64,000 bases of DNA, taken from the NCBI GenBank assembly GCA_964017195.1, contig OZ024897.1, forward strand, positions 3,515,409 to 3,579,408, read 5' to 3'. This DNA comes from Siderastrea radians (Eukaryota; Cnidaria; Anthozoa; Scleractinia; Rhizangiidae). Shown here in pieces: positions 24,520-37,294 of the stretch. The first letter of the stretch is position 1, and every line of letters starts with the position of its first letter. The notes under the pieces are model-generated. The model saw nothing but the letters and a program-made list of their open reading frames with translations, was not told the origin of the DNA and made no database searches. The position numbers and the translations under genes were made by a program.

Positions 24520-26840
24520 CCCAGCTGTCCAATTCTTACACAGCTATTTAAAAAAAACATCTATTTTCTCATAAGCTGTGAACCGTAGTTTGCAAACAAA
24601 GAAGAAATTCTTGTAAAAATTTGCTGCACAGTGCACGTGGTCTCAGTAGTGTTTCTCTAGAAATAACAATGTTTAAATTTTGCGAACAACTGTAGCTTTA
24701 AGCACTCCAATGCAAGGACTCCAGCTGGAATCGTCTTATGCAAAGCGCACAACAAAAGCATTACATGAAATACATAGTTTTACCTCAAGGTTGGATAACG
24801 GGACTGGCTGGACTTGCTCGTCATCTGTCGCATATAAACTCTGCCCTACCAACATGTACTAATCTTCCAGGGAACTGGTGTCGACCTTATACTCTATCGT
24901 CATCTTCGACGCGAAACTGAACCGAACTCAATCTTTTCGTTTGCTTATATTGATTAATTGTTCTTTACACTACTTTGCAGTTGTAACATCAAAGTGCTCT
25001 GTGAGAGCTAAAAAAAAATAAAACTTCGTAACACTAACCGTAATAATAGCAGTAATAGTAAAAGTAATATTTCGTAGCGAGAATATTCGATAAGCAAACC
25101 AAAGCATTAATTCTCCCTTTAAAAACACTTTACTAAAACAAGTTAGTTGAATAATGCCACCTAAAATGAAATTTTGTTGTAAAACTTGTCTGTGATAAGG
25201 CTAATTTGCATAAAACCATGGCGTCTAAAAGGCAAAATGACAGAGGCGAAAAACTTACATTTTTTTCATATTTCGCCAGGGTTGATTTTTGTTGACTTTT
25301 AATATGTTTATCTGGAGTCCTTAACGAAAACGTCCCTGAAAATAAAAATTCTGTTGCAAGCATTTTGACCTTACGGTACCAAATCGCGTTAACTTTCCTG
25401 GACTATTGGTGATTTAGCTTGTTTCTCTAGAAATCATATATTTTAAATTTAATATAATCACAAACAGGTGAAGAACAACTTGCGTTTATTAACATTTTGG
25501 TAGGAAGTTCCACTTACAACATTATTTTCAACTTAAGGAACGGTTTTCTACCTTTTCATTTGTTTAAGGTTAATAATAATGTTTTGTTTTCTAATTCAGG
25601 AGATTTTGAGGCACATTTGGTTCACGTTCAGTTTAGAAATCTCGAGCAGTTTCAATTCAATTCAACTTCTTGCCATGACTAAAAACCGTTCAATTTTCCA
25701 TTTCACACCATATAAGGTGGAAAATGGAGAACAGGTCATCTCCACTGCAGTTGAAGTTCTTTATTTTTTCAAATGTCCACGACACATCCTTAAGTTCCAT
25801 GGCAAACAGATACATTATATAAACACCAGCTTCAAATACTTAAACTGTCTTCCAACTCAACTAGAATTCAGCTTATGTTGTATTCGAAATCTGGTAAGCT
25901 ATTTCAAGTTTTGACTTCGTGTTTCAGAAAACGCGTTAATGGTGCAGTGCCAAGTTCTTTTAGTACTTTCAGGGGATGCACTTTATCATTTCAGAGAATC
26001 AATTCTGTCAATAACAATACAAAAGCGTTTTATGACCTCTGTCATTTCCAGTCACCACCGATCTACTCCGAAGTCACCGCTAAATCAATTCGAGCCACCA
26101 AACGTACATTGAATTTTCGCGACATTCAGCGCCGTAGATCTGGTGTTATTTCAGAGAAAAATAGCAAAAAAGTTGCTGTAGGTTCAACGAGAAGCTAATA
26201 TGAATTAATTTTTGAAGTTTTTGATGCTTTGCTCAAATGTAATCAATGGATGTCATGACGGTAAACAAGCATAATTTTCGATTATTCATTTTAAATCGAA
26301 ACAAAAATCCTTCCGTCGTTTATATACAGATGTACATGCTTAACATTACATGTTAAAAAATAGTTTTTGTCTTCAATCAAACGAAATGATCTTCGGTATA
26401 CAATAATTTCTGCAGTTTTCAGCCTCCTTTAGGAAATTACCTATTCGTAACAAAAATGCAACTTAGCTTACCTTAAATTACGTCCAAGCACCGAGAAAAT
26501 TGTCAGTCGATGGCGAAGGTTTAATTTCCGAAATATTGTTTCCAAACGGCAAAGTTTCAAAAAATGCATGAGCTGATTCAAGTTTCGTGGTTTAGTTGTA
26601 TTTTTCGCTGGTATTCCAAGTAATGAGTCGTAGTTGTTTGCGTTTCACACCTGCCGCACCCTCTATTGTGTATTCTGATTACACGCGTGACCTGATTGGG
26701 CAGTTTTCTAGCATTTATACTTTCTGCCCTTTCCTGAGCGTCATTCACGTTCGCCGTTCCACGCAGTTTGTTCATCTTTCCTGCCCTACCCCCCCCCCCC
26801 CTACCCGCGTTTACTACAGTTTTGTGATTATTTTTCTTTA
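24520..26840. other. Intergenic; several overlapping short frames, nothing recognised
   Basis: Plus-strand frames at 25579-25914 and 25875-26198 (111 and 107 codons) overlap each other and show no known domain. They may be chance or part of a degraded element upstream of the retroelement. A poly-C run lies at 26790-26803. Confidence 0.5.
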
Positions 26841-27040
26841 GGCCGTAGAGACACTCCTGGCGACTTCTTCCGCTGTTACAAATGTGGGAAATTTGGACAC
26901 TGGGCTAAGGACTGCAGATCCATGTTCTGGTCAGGAAGCTGCCAGTCTCCCAGCTACAATACCTACCCTGGACTCTCCTACAACAAACCGGCTGGAAGCC
27001 AATCAGCTCAGTATCAATCAAAGCAGTGAAGATGACTTGG
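26841..27040 (+). pseudogene. Gag C-terminal zinc knuckle of the DIRS-like element
   Basis: The frame with CYKCGKFGHWAKDC (CX2CX4HX4C) runs to a stop near 27027 and overlaps the start of the pol frame. Upstream, a pyrimidine tract ending TTTTTCTTTAG at 26841 looks like a 3' splice site, and no gag-like frame precedes it. Either gag is spliced or the 5' part was lost. Confidence 0.6.
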
Positions 27041-28358
27041 CGCAGGTAGATGAAATTGTGCAGAAATACGAACTTGAAAGTGGGCAGTCTTTAAGCGTGA
27101 AGGGTAATTTGAAGAAGAATCTAGGATTTTGGAGAGCTATCAGCGCTCCTAATTTTATTTTGTCAACCATTGAAAAAGGTTACAAGCTGCCGTTCGCTAG
27201 CTTTCCAGTGGCTGTAAGGCTAAGAAATAATAAGTCCGCTCGACTTCATGCTGATTTCGTGGACCAAGCCGTCCTTGAGCTTGTTAACTCTGGTCGGGTT
27301 TGTAGGGTTGATGAGCAACCTTCAGTTGTTAACCCCTTGTCAGTTTCTATACAGCCCTGCGGTAAAAAGGGGTTGATTCTCGATTTGCGCCATGTTAACA
27401 GGTCGTTAATTAAACAAAGGGTCAAGAATGAGGATTGGAAAATTGCTATGGCCTATTTTTCCAGAGGGGCGTACATGTTTTCCTTCGATTTAAAAAGGGG
27501 TTATCACCATATCGATATCGCGCATGAACACCAAACTTTTCTGGGATTTTCCTGGCGGGCCGCTGATTCCAATAATGAAGTTTTCTATGTTTTCACCGCG
27601 CTTGCGTTTGGCCTGTCCTCAGCCCCTTATATATTTACTAAGTTTTTGAAGCCTTTAGAAAAGTATTGGAGAATACGGGGTCTTTGTATAGCTATCTTCC
27701 TGGACGATGGTTGGGCGACTGTTCAGGATAGAGGGGTGTCGCATTATGGCCCAAGCTGTAAGGGGGGATTTGTCTAATGCGGGCTTTGTAATCAACGAAG
27801 AAAAGTCGCTATGGGAACCCACCCAAGTTTTGGATTGGTTAGGAATAACCTGGAATTCTTTACTGGGTACTTTAAAAATTGTAGACAGAAGAAATACAAA
27901 GATTGTTTATACCATAGATCGTATTATTGAAGCCGATTTTAAAATTTCTGCTAGAGAGTTGGCTTCCTTTACGGGTCAGATTATTTCTACCGGGCCTGTA
28001 GTCGGTAACATTAGTAGGATAATGAACAGGCATTGTGTCATGTCTACGTTGTGTGAAGATAGGTGGGATTCTGTGGTCTGTCTCGATGATTACTGCAAAG
28101 AGGAATTGTATTTTTGGAAGGATAACCTGGTTTGCATCAACAGTCGATATTGCTTTGTAAGTAAAGATCCTAGTTATTTTGTATATTCAGATGCCAGTGC
28201 TACTGGGGGTGGTGCATTTATTGATTTCAATAATGATTTTGTGTGTATAAAATGTGGACGGAGAATGAGAGCTTTCAGAGTTCAACGTGGAGGGAGTTGT
28301 CTGTTGTTGAGTTTGCATTACAATCTTTTGCCTCAGTGCTTGAAGGATCGCACGTTAA
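26884..28358 (+). pseudogene. Reverse transcriptase and first part of RNase H (DIRS-like)
   Basis: RT motifs in order: LILDLRHVN, FSFDLKRGYHHIDI, FGLSSAPYIFTKFLKPL and FLDDG (the YxDD box as in DIRS). Then GFVINEEKSLWEPTQ and WLGI. RNase H follows with YSDASATGGGAF (first catalytic Asp) and STWRELSVVEFALQ (catalytic Glu). The frame changes near 27740 and near 28245. The frame is cut at 28358 by the TTAA insertion. Confidence 0.88.
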
Positions 28359-28709
28359 GGTGGCTCATTTGGATTTTTCCGAGGCACACCATCCCAACTT
28401 TGAACGGCTAATACTTTACTGTTTGAGCTCGGTGGGGCAAGCTGCCTTACACATTCATTAGAGACTGAATGAACTTGTTAAAAATTAGGTTTGATTCACA
28501 TCGGTGTTACCATAGCAGCGAAACGATGACGTCATGATTTTTGTATATCAGCAATTTTCTCGCCATCTAGACCTAAACTTCTAAAATGACCTATTGTCTC
28601 TTAATGTCTAGATGTAGATCTTCAAGACTGCAAAGTTTGCTTCATCGGTACCAGTGTTATCCTGACAGATTGAAACAATGTTTTCACCATACGTCATAGC
28701 TGTAGCATA
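28359..28709 (+). repeat. Left long inverted repeat of the TTAA element
   Basis: Matches the inverse complement of 38530-38966, apart from the 90-bp difference near 28640. It contains a perfect CRE palindrome TGACGTCA at 28527-28534. Confidence 0.85.
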
Positions 28710-29303
28710 CAGCTACTTTTCCTGAAGGTTTTATCCGGTTTGCTTCCCTAGATTTCAAATGATGTAATCAGAAGTTATGTCTTAAATACGTTCATTTTAC
28801 ACAGAGAAGTAACGTCTTTGTTACGGAAGCTTTTATTCAAAAACTAGTCGATGAATTTTCTTTTAAATCTTGTGATCTCAAGTCTAACATGTATTGAACT
28901 ATCCCTGTAAATGTCACGCGCATTGAATCATTTTAAGCGCGCGAAATACAAATAAAAGCATAGGAGACACTCGTCCCCAAAAGTTTCATTGCCGCATCAT
29001 TTGTTGACAGCCGGTTTATTTCAGGAGTTTCTCTTTTGTCTGTATTCTACATATTTGTGTGCTTTGGATGCCAGCTTGCTACGCTTCGCTGGCGCCGGAG
29101 GGATCGTAAAAATTCTGTTTTTAATACAATGACAATGAAAGCCTGTACTAAGAACAGAATTTTCACGATACCTCCGGCACCAGCGAAGCGTAGCAAGCAG
29201 GCATGGCAAACTTGTTTAAGACATTACTTAAGACATTACTTCTGATTACATCATTTGAAATCTAGGGAAGCAAACCGGATAAAACCTTCAGGAAAAGTAG
29301 CTG
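28710..29303. mobile_element. 594-bp fold-back element nested in the left arm
   Basis: The ends are CAGCTACTTTTCCTGAAGG and its exact inverse. The arms continue about 75 bp through GGTTTGCTTCCCTAGATTTC. The intact right arm of the host element reads straight through the corresponding site (TAGCATACACACAGC), which shows this is a later insertion. Confidence 0.85.
29069..29203. repeat. 135-bp hairpin nested inside the fold-back element
   Basis: 54-bp arms beginning TGCCAGCTTGCTACGCTTCG, inverted at the other end with about 5 mismatches, around a roughly 27-nt loop. Confidence 0.85.
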
Positions 29304-29317
29304 CACAGCAAAAAAAG

Positions 29318-29590
29318 TTGAGTAAACACTACCCAAAATATTGAGTAAAACGTTGAATCCACAATGACACCAAATATTGAGTAAAGTGAACGATCTATGT
29401 TGAGTAACACGTACTCAAACGAGCGAGTAAAAAATACTCATATGTGAGTTTACTTCACTCAACATATGAGTAAAATTTACTCAATATACAGAGTAAAGGC
29501 ACTCAGGTGAAATGAATCCACAATGACTCCTTATTTTGAGTAAAATGACAGTTTACTCAGAACATGAGTTAACTGTACTCAACATACGGT
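29318..29590. repeat. GAGTAAA array, left
   Basis: At least ten TTGAGTAAA or TTTACTCAA units in alternating orientation, some forming palindromes such as TTTACTCAACATATGAGTAAA-like pairs. GAATCCACAATGAC recurs at about 29355 and 29515. Confidence 0.85.
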
Positions 29591-32500
29591 GTAATTCCTG
29601 GTTTACGCGTTTATTGAATAAATGCAACTCACGACAAACTGTAGCTCATACTGTACACAAACTGTAAAATTATCTGCACAAGATCAGTTCATAATTACTG
29701 CAAAACAGTAATGCAACAACACTGTGCCCAATTCTTTAGAATTCTTTAGTATAAAATAATCAAGAACTGGCATGTATACAATAAAATTAATTTCTACACC
29801 AAGTAACATCATGATGTGCAAAAAAAAGTTTTGTTAACTGAATCTTTCTGAAAAGAGTACTGCATGTTTTAATAACTGGTGAGGCTCTTCAAAAAGCCTG
29901 CCAAGAAGAGTAGTCTACATAAGGAACTTTGTGCACTGAAACACAAACAATACAAAGCACAAAGGGAATCATACTAGTTAGCTTAAAACGAGACAGCTCT
30001 ATTTAAACTCTATTTGACTTAAAGGGGTTCAATCTGTTTAGCAGAGCTAAATCATCTCCTTGCAGTAGAATGTAACTATTTCTGGAGGCAATGGGAATCA
30101 AAGAGCTTGCTTGCCTGACATCGTATTTAAACCATATTTTCCGGAATAAGGGCCTGCATGCTTATTGAAAATTTCGGCCAAAAAAGGGGGAGGGGAAGGA
30201 TGCTTATTCAAAGGGGAGCGCTTAATCAAGGGAGTTGCTTACATGTATGACATTTTTTTTCAGTGAAATGTAACTTTATTTGGGCTAAATCTTCATATGG
30301 AAAGTGAAAAGGAACATTATGTCAAAATTGGTCCGTGTTGATTGAGGTATAGGCATTATTTATCAGATCTTGAGCTCTGATCATTGATTTTGCTCAGAGT
30401 AATGACAGTTTTTAAAAAAATTCATTTCTGTGAGCTGTAAAATTGGAAGCCAAATTTAAAATTGCCTGTAATTGTATATGAACATGTATGGCATGTAGAT
30501 GTATGACAATTATAGACCACTTGCCACAAGGTCCCTTTTTGCTTGGCATAGCTCATATTTGTCACAGCCTGCCTCAACTGATTTGTAATACATGTATGCA
30601 TTTCTGCAAGTACAAAATTATATATTATTTAATGCAACTGGGTAGCTATACATCAACACATAACAGAAGCTAGCAGCCCAAGAGTTGCATTTTACAAAGT
30701 TTCCACTACAAGCACACAGGATCTCCTTTTTGGCAGCCAAGTGCAGCTCTCCAGGGGCATTTACATGCAGGGATCCTTCCATCATGATAAATGGGAATGG
30801 TTGTGCCCTTCCCAATGCCACTTGCTTTTAAGTTTTAGTGTTTTCCTGGAAAGAAAATAACAGGGTGGTAAGTCAATTGGAGTTAGTTTGAATACCGAGG
30901 AAGATCGAAACGGGTAAGATGAGGCCAACTGTATGCTGGATATAAGGTCACCTATCATTTTTGCTCATGCTCAGTTTTGCCTACTTTTTTGCATGTGGCC
31001 TATCTTCAACCTGTTGCCAAAACATTACCCCATACTTTTTGGCCAGTTTTACCCATCATTTTCGAAAAAACAGTCAAGTTGTTTGCGATATCTAATGTTT
31101 TGTGAAAAAAAAAAAACAGAAGAGCAGTGAAGCATCACGCATTCAAGAAAAAATACCTGCTCGAGGGGTTTTTACTGAAATGATGGCCAAATGTTTAAAA
31201 ATAGTACAGGACAGTGTTTTGGGAACAGATTATAGGCCACAAATGTAAGAAAAGAGGCAAAGCTGACCAAGAGCGAAAACTGACCTTACATCTGAATGGC
31301 TGGTTATGCTCTCAGCCCTTCAATTAAAGGCATCAAAATAAACACATTGATATACTATAAAGAAGGAATAACCAATGCACAGTTGTTTGAAAGCTGATTA
31401 ACACGAATCCAAGATTAATTGAGCATCGCCCACAATGCTATTGTCTTTGCAACATGCACTTACAGCGCCTGATTTCAGAGCACGCAGCATAATAATTTGC
31501 ATGTTTAGAGAACTAGTCGGCTGTGATTGGTCAACAGACTAGGCTTTGGGAATAGTGCTCTAATTAGGCTGCGCCCCCTATTCAAACGTATTGACTGGTG
31601 AGATTAATCAAAGAGTTCGCGAGCAATTTTTTTAATAACTCTATAGACTGCCTAAACGTTATCTAAAATAGCTACATGCAGTTCAAGCAGTTTTAAAGGC
31701 GGTTGAGACCGGCGCGAAGCATTACTTGCCCGCCACGAGAGGAGCACCAAACTGTGTCGGTCTGTGTGTTGGCTAGCAAGCTTGAAACGAGCGCGAAAGG
31801 TTAGCCATGCCTAACGCAAAAAAAACTACTGCCTTGGCCTGTCTGTCTGCAGCTTTGTTTTTGTCTAGCGAGCTTCATTGCGAATCACACCAGTACGATT
31901 AGAGGTGTGCGAAAAATTATGACTCACGTCATTTAAATGTCTTGCTTGCTTGTATTTTACGCTTGCTCTCTCAGCACCGCTTAACTGCAGTCCTAAGTAA
32001 ATCTGAATGTTATCAGTGAAGGACGACAAAGAGAAAACTGAAATAAACAAGGTATACTTTGTCTTTGTCGTATGATCATAAATGAACAAGCCCCTACCTC
32101 AAGCTGACCCACGCCAATAATTACTCCTGTGGGAATTAACATTCTGTTGTTTACGTAAATAATTATTCAAATTTGCTTTTTGCTCGCACTTTAAATCATT
32201 ATTTTTCTATGAAATTTTGCAGAAAGCTTCCATGAACACATAACAATCAAAGTGCTATGCTAAGTCAGAAGTTAAGCAATTAATTAGACAAATATTCAGC
32301 CTTGAAATGTATACATTGTGTTTTCTCAAACAAACAGAACGCTCAAATGGACAAACTTTGACTAAATTTCACTACCAGTTTCACAAGTGGTAAAAAGTCG
32401 AGAAAGGTCTCATTCATTTCATTAATGTACACTGTATCTTCTGTAAAAGCCGTATGCTAACTAGCACAAAATAAACCTAGTTAGCGTGTAATCTCGAAAA

Positions 32501-33335
32501 TGCACGCGCTGTTGGGCATTTTTAGGTCATTTTCTCTATTCTCTGGCTGTCTACTAGCCTTATTGAATTTGAATCAGTTTGGGCTGGGTACACATTTAAG
32601 TCCCGGATGTGTCGCAGCATTGTGGGCGATGGGCCTTAACCTCTCTTACAAAAAAAAAAAACTTTTGACTTTTAATATTTTGAGGGGTTTGACATTGGTG
32701 AAAGTCACAATTTAACAACACAGAATATAAACAGAAAACCTTCTGAAATGTTCACACTTGTTGACATCTTGGTGCATGATGTCTGTTCTCTTGAGCCTTC
32801 TTTTGAAACTTCATGTTGTGTAAAACATAACACGATACTACATGTATATGGTCATCAGCTGCACAAGACCAAAACTTATTACTAGTTAAAGTTTGATATA
32901 AATTTACAGTTTCTAACAAATCATCAGCCCTACCCCAAGGGAGTGGTGTACACTGTTATGTAACAAATATCATAGAAACACATACTCACTGGAATGTTTT
33001 GAACTGCTTTCATCCTGTTAAAGACAAAAAAAATATAAACATCCATATCAATATTATTACATTGTACCTTTTACAGATACACAGAGTGGAATAGAAGCTC
33101 TTTTCGTTATTTTACAGCGTAACTTCAAAAGTTCCTGTACTCATGGGTCTACTCTACTGTTCAACCACCTGTACTTCTATCTAACACTTTCTAAAACAAG
33201 AGAGTTGGAAGTTAGCACTCACCAACTCACCAATGTGAGCATAAATCCTTTAGAATGAGTACAAATTGTTCATAACTTGCACAGTTTGGCAAGCACATTT
33301 TGATAATGCTAAATAATTCTTATTGTGTACCTTAA
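29591..33335. other. Interior of the TTAA element, left part: no gene recognised
   Basis: No transposase-like frame. A GCTTATT-type repeat remnant lies at about 30130-30245. A CpG-rich stretch with an inverted CCAAT box (GATTGGTC) lies near 31500-31760. A possible 25-nt minus-strand microexon at 32990-33014 has a strong pyrimidine tract plus CAG before it and GTGAGT after it. Confidence 0.45.
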
Positions 33336-36300
33336 CAAAACAACCTTTTTTACTTGCAATTTATAACCTCATGGGCTGTAGCAAAACGTTAGAAGAGCCT
33401 GATTACCTTTAATTGAATAGACATACATGTACATGTAATACTACTTTCCTATCCTAGCATTCATTGTTTCTATTTCCTGTCTAAGATATTACTTTCACTG
33501 GAGGCTGAAAAGGGGATTTAATTTTTCAGAAAGTGAATACAATGAGTGTGCTCTGAAAGCCAATTGCACTTGCAGTACTCAGCAGGCTCCAGGCTACAAA
33601 TATGTATTAACCTTTGTCTTTGGGCAAGAAGAATGTAACAATATTATTTTCTAACATGAAGCTGAAGTGCTGGGCACCATAGATTTAGATTTAATAGAGC
33701 CTTTAACATCCATATGATATTTCTTTGAGGTCATATATTTATACATCAAGGATCTGTTTAAAAGAGATGCAGTTATAACATATGGCAGAAGTTTAGTTTT
33801 CTTGTTCCCTCTTTTTAAACATATGGTCAACAGGTTTGCATTAACATGTTGTTTTGTTATTAATATATTTTTTTTCCCACCTGAAATCTCATCTTAAATA
33901 TTGTTTAAATCTATTTTTGGAGGAAACTGACAGCTATTCAATCTCCTACTTAAAGTCTGTTACCAGTACATGTGCATTCAGGTGCATCCCTTTTAGTGTA
34001 AGTAATGATACATCATCTTAACTTTGAATGGGTAAAATAAAATTGATAAGGTATAAATTTATGTATCTCCCCTTTGATGAGCGGATTTTAAGTCCACTCA
34101 AAAGAGGTGTTAGTAAAGGGCGGTGAATACCACCCTACACAACAACAGAAACTGCATCAACATAAATTTATACTGCCTTGTCCTGGCCTCATAGTTCTCA
34201 CTGAAAAGCGTCAAGACACACTTTAGCGAGTTATCCAGTTAAAGGCGGCATATGCCACCTTACTCAATAGCTGGGTCACAGCACTAAAAGACCAGAACTA
34301 AGGCTCCAAACATGATTGTCACTTAAAAGATTTGACTCCCATTTGGGGAATTGAGTACAACTGTTTTATGTATATTACTTATGCTTACTTCATGTTTAGC
34401 ATTTCCTGATAAAAGTCAGATCTTGTTTTAGATGTGCATGTTAATTTTCAACACAATTTGTAATGTCTATACTCTATAACAACATTGAGGGGAATTTATG
34501 TCTGACTTCTTGCACAAAACAACAAAAACAACCTTTTTTTACTTGCAATTTATAACCTCATGGGCTGTAGCAAAACGTTAGAAGAGCCTGATTACCTTTA
34601 ATTGAATAGACATACATGTACATGTAATATTACTTTCCTATCCTAGCATTCATTGTTATTATTTCCTGTCTAAGATATTACTTTCACTGGAGGCTGAAAA
34701 GGGGATTTAATTTTTCAGAAAGTGAATACAATGAGTGTGTTCTGAAAGCCAATTGCACTTGCAGTACTCAGCAGGCTCCAGGCTGTACAATGTATTAACC
34801 TTTGTCTTTGGGCAAGAAGAATGTAACAATATTATTTTCTAACACGAAGCTGAAGTGCTGGGCACCATAGATTTAGATTTAATAGAGCCTTTAACATCCA
34901 TATGATATTTCTTTGAGGTCATATATTTATACATCAAGGATCTGTTTAAAAGAGATGCAGTTATAACATATGGCAGAAGTTTAGTTTTCTTGTTCCCTCT
35001 TTTTAAACATATTGTCAACAGGTTTGCATTTACATGTTGTTTTGTTATTAATATATTTTTTTTCCACCTGAAATCTCATCTTAAATATTGTTTAAATCTA
35101 TTTTTGGAGGAAACTGACAGCTATTCAATCTCCTACTTAAAGTCTGTTACCAGTACATGTGCATTCAGGTGCATCCCTTTTAGTGTAAGTAATGATACAT
35201 CATCTTAACTTTGAATGGGTAAAATAAAATTGATAAGGTATAAATTTATGTATCTCCCCTTTGATGAGCGGATTTTAAGTCCACTCAAAAGAGGTGTTAG
35301 TAAAGGGCGGTGAATACCACCCTACACAACAACAGAAACTGCATCAACATAAATTTATACTGCCTTGTCCTGGCCTCATAGTTCTCACTGAAAAGCGTCA
35401 AGATACACTTTAGCGAGTTATCCAGTCAAAGGCGGCATACGCCACCTTACTCAATAGCTGGGTCACAGCACTAAAAGACCAGAACTAAGGCTCCAAACAT
35501 GATTGTCACTTAAAGATTTGACTCCCATTTGGGGAATTGAGTAGACCTGTTTTATGTATATTACTTGTGCTTACTTCATGTTTAACATTTCCTGATAAAA
35601 CTCAGATCTTGTTTTAGATGTGCATGTTCATTTTCAACACAATTTGTAATGTCTATACTCTGTAACAACATTGAGGGGAATTTATGTCCTACTTCTTGCA
35701 CAACACTGGAAATAAGCATAAGCTCATTTTTGGAGGAAACTGACAGCTATTCAATCTCCTACTACTCTATTGTTAAAGTCTGTTATTAGTTCATGTGTAT
35801 TCAGTCTGCATCCCTTTTTATGGAAATAATGACGCATTATCTTTGAATGGGTAAAATAAAATTGAACAGGTATAAATTTATGTATCTCCCCTTTGATGAG
35901 CGGATTTTAAGTCCACTCAAAAGAGGTGTTAGTAAAGGGCGGTGAATACCACCCTACACAACAACAGAAACTGCATCAACATAAATTTATACTGCCTTGT
36001 CCTGGTCTCATAGTTCTCACTGAAAAGCGTCAAGATACACTTTAGCAAGTTATCCAGTTAAAGGCGGCATACGCCACCTTACTCAATAGCTGGGTCACAG
36101 CACTAAAAGACCAGAACTAAGGCTCCAAACATGACTGTCACTAAAAGATTTGACTCCTAGTTCTTGCTTGATTCCTAAAAAAATGTTTCTTTTCAATACT
36201 TTTCTTGTTGATTAGGTACACCATTCGTGGCGTTGAGTATACCTGTTTACGCATATTACACGTGCTTACTTCATGCAGTATTTCCTGATAAAACCCAGAA

Positions 36301-36484
36301 CTTTACTCAAACACTCATGGAAATCTTTTAGGTACTCTACCATAGCTTATTTTAGATGTGAAATTGTGCATGTTCATCTTCAACACGATTTGTAATGTCC
36401 GTACAAAACAAAAATAACAATATTGAGTAGAATTTATGTCCTACTTTTTCGCAAGATTGGAAATAACTGGAAGTAAGCATAAGT
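33336..36484. repeat. 1.19-kb tandem duplication plus an older third partial copy
   Basis: Copy 1 is about 33336-34523 and copy 2 about 34524-35705. They are nearly identical; both begin CAACCTTTTTT and ACTTGCAATTTATAACCTCA. Copy 3 (about 35706-36484) lacks the first half, starting at TTTTTGGAGGAAACTGACAG, and is more diverged. Each copy contains two near-palindromic boxes, AGGGCGGTGAATACCACCCT and AAGGCGGCATATGCCACCTT, about 150 bp apart. Confidence 0.88.
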
Positions 36485-37290
36485 TTAAATTTGAGTTTCA
36501 TTCATTCATCTAACATGAGGGCTCTCCAGTCGCAAACGGGGAAACGAGAAAGCTGAAAATATTCCCATAATATCTTCAGTAAATCCAAAAATTACGCCTG
36601 CACTGGTCTACATTGTTACCTTAAGCTCACTTACCTTTGGGTCCGCGAGAGCAGCTAAAACGTAAGCTCATAAATTGGCGGAGCTTTGAAGATGCTTCCA
36701 ATATGGCCGCCAAACTTGACTTGACGATGTTTGTAGAACGGAAGCAGTCGTATACATAGCGATCATTAATATGTACTAAGATGTTGCATACAGCTTAACT
36801 AGAGAACGCGAACCGAAAAGGAGGTTTAGTTCACGGGCTACCCCTTCGAAAAAAGAGAAGTTTTAGCACGGAAAACGAGTAGCCAGCTTCCCTTGAAACT
36901 CATTGCAAAATAGGCGCCAAAACTGACTACGAACTGCCCGCCGGGAAAGATCCTCTTTGCGCATGATCCATTCGTACCCAAGCCCCCTCGACCAACGTGG
37001 CTTGCACACTCTGATTTCTTTTATTTTGCTTTATATTTATTTTATTTACTATTAGTTTTCCAGCTGACTCACTCGTACAAAGAATATTTTTCTTAAGACT
37101 TCTTCGGTGATATGTCAGATAACAAAACCCCGTTAAAGTCGTTCAAAGTAACCAACCCAGAACGGACTGCACTGATCATCGCAGATTGAAGTTTAGCAGC
37201 GCTCTTGTTGGTGACTCTTGACGTGAATGAGTGAGCTGAGTGAGACGTGAGTCGTTCACCATTTCTTCACCGGAATGGGTGACCCCCCAA
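36485..37290. other. CpG-rich, promoter-like interior segment
   Basis: GC-richer than its surroundings, with GGCGGCCATATTGG (minus) near 36700, CCCGCCGGGAAAG at about 36940, and a minus-strand ATG at 36671 followed by 12 codons and a GTAAGT donor at 36634. This could be a first exon. No downstream protein was recognised. Confidence 0.35.
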
Positions 37291-37294
37291 ATTA

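Noticed and set aside
25579..26198. Overlapping 111- and 107-codon frames as a gene
   Set aside because: Different overlapping frames on the same strand, no domain, no splice logic.
28243..28461. Frame that seems to fuse RNase H with VAHLDFSEAHHPNFERLIL
   Set aside because: The second part is the terminal inverted repeat of the inserted element; the same sequence occurs inverted at 38795-38966. It is not a protein fusion.
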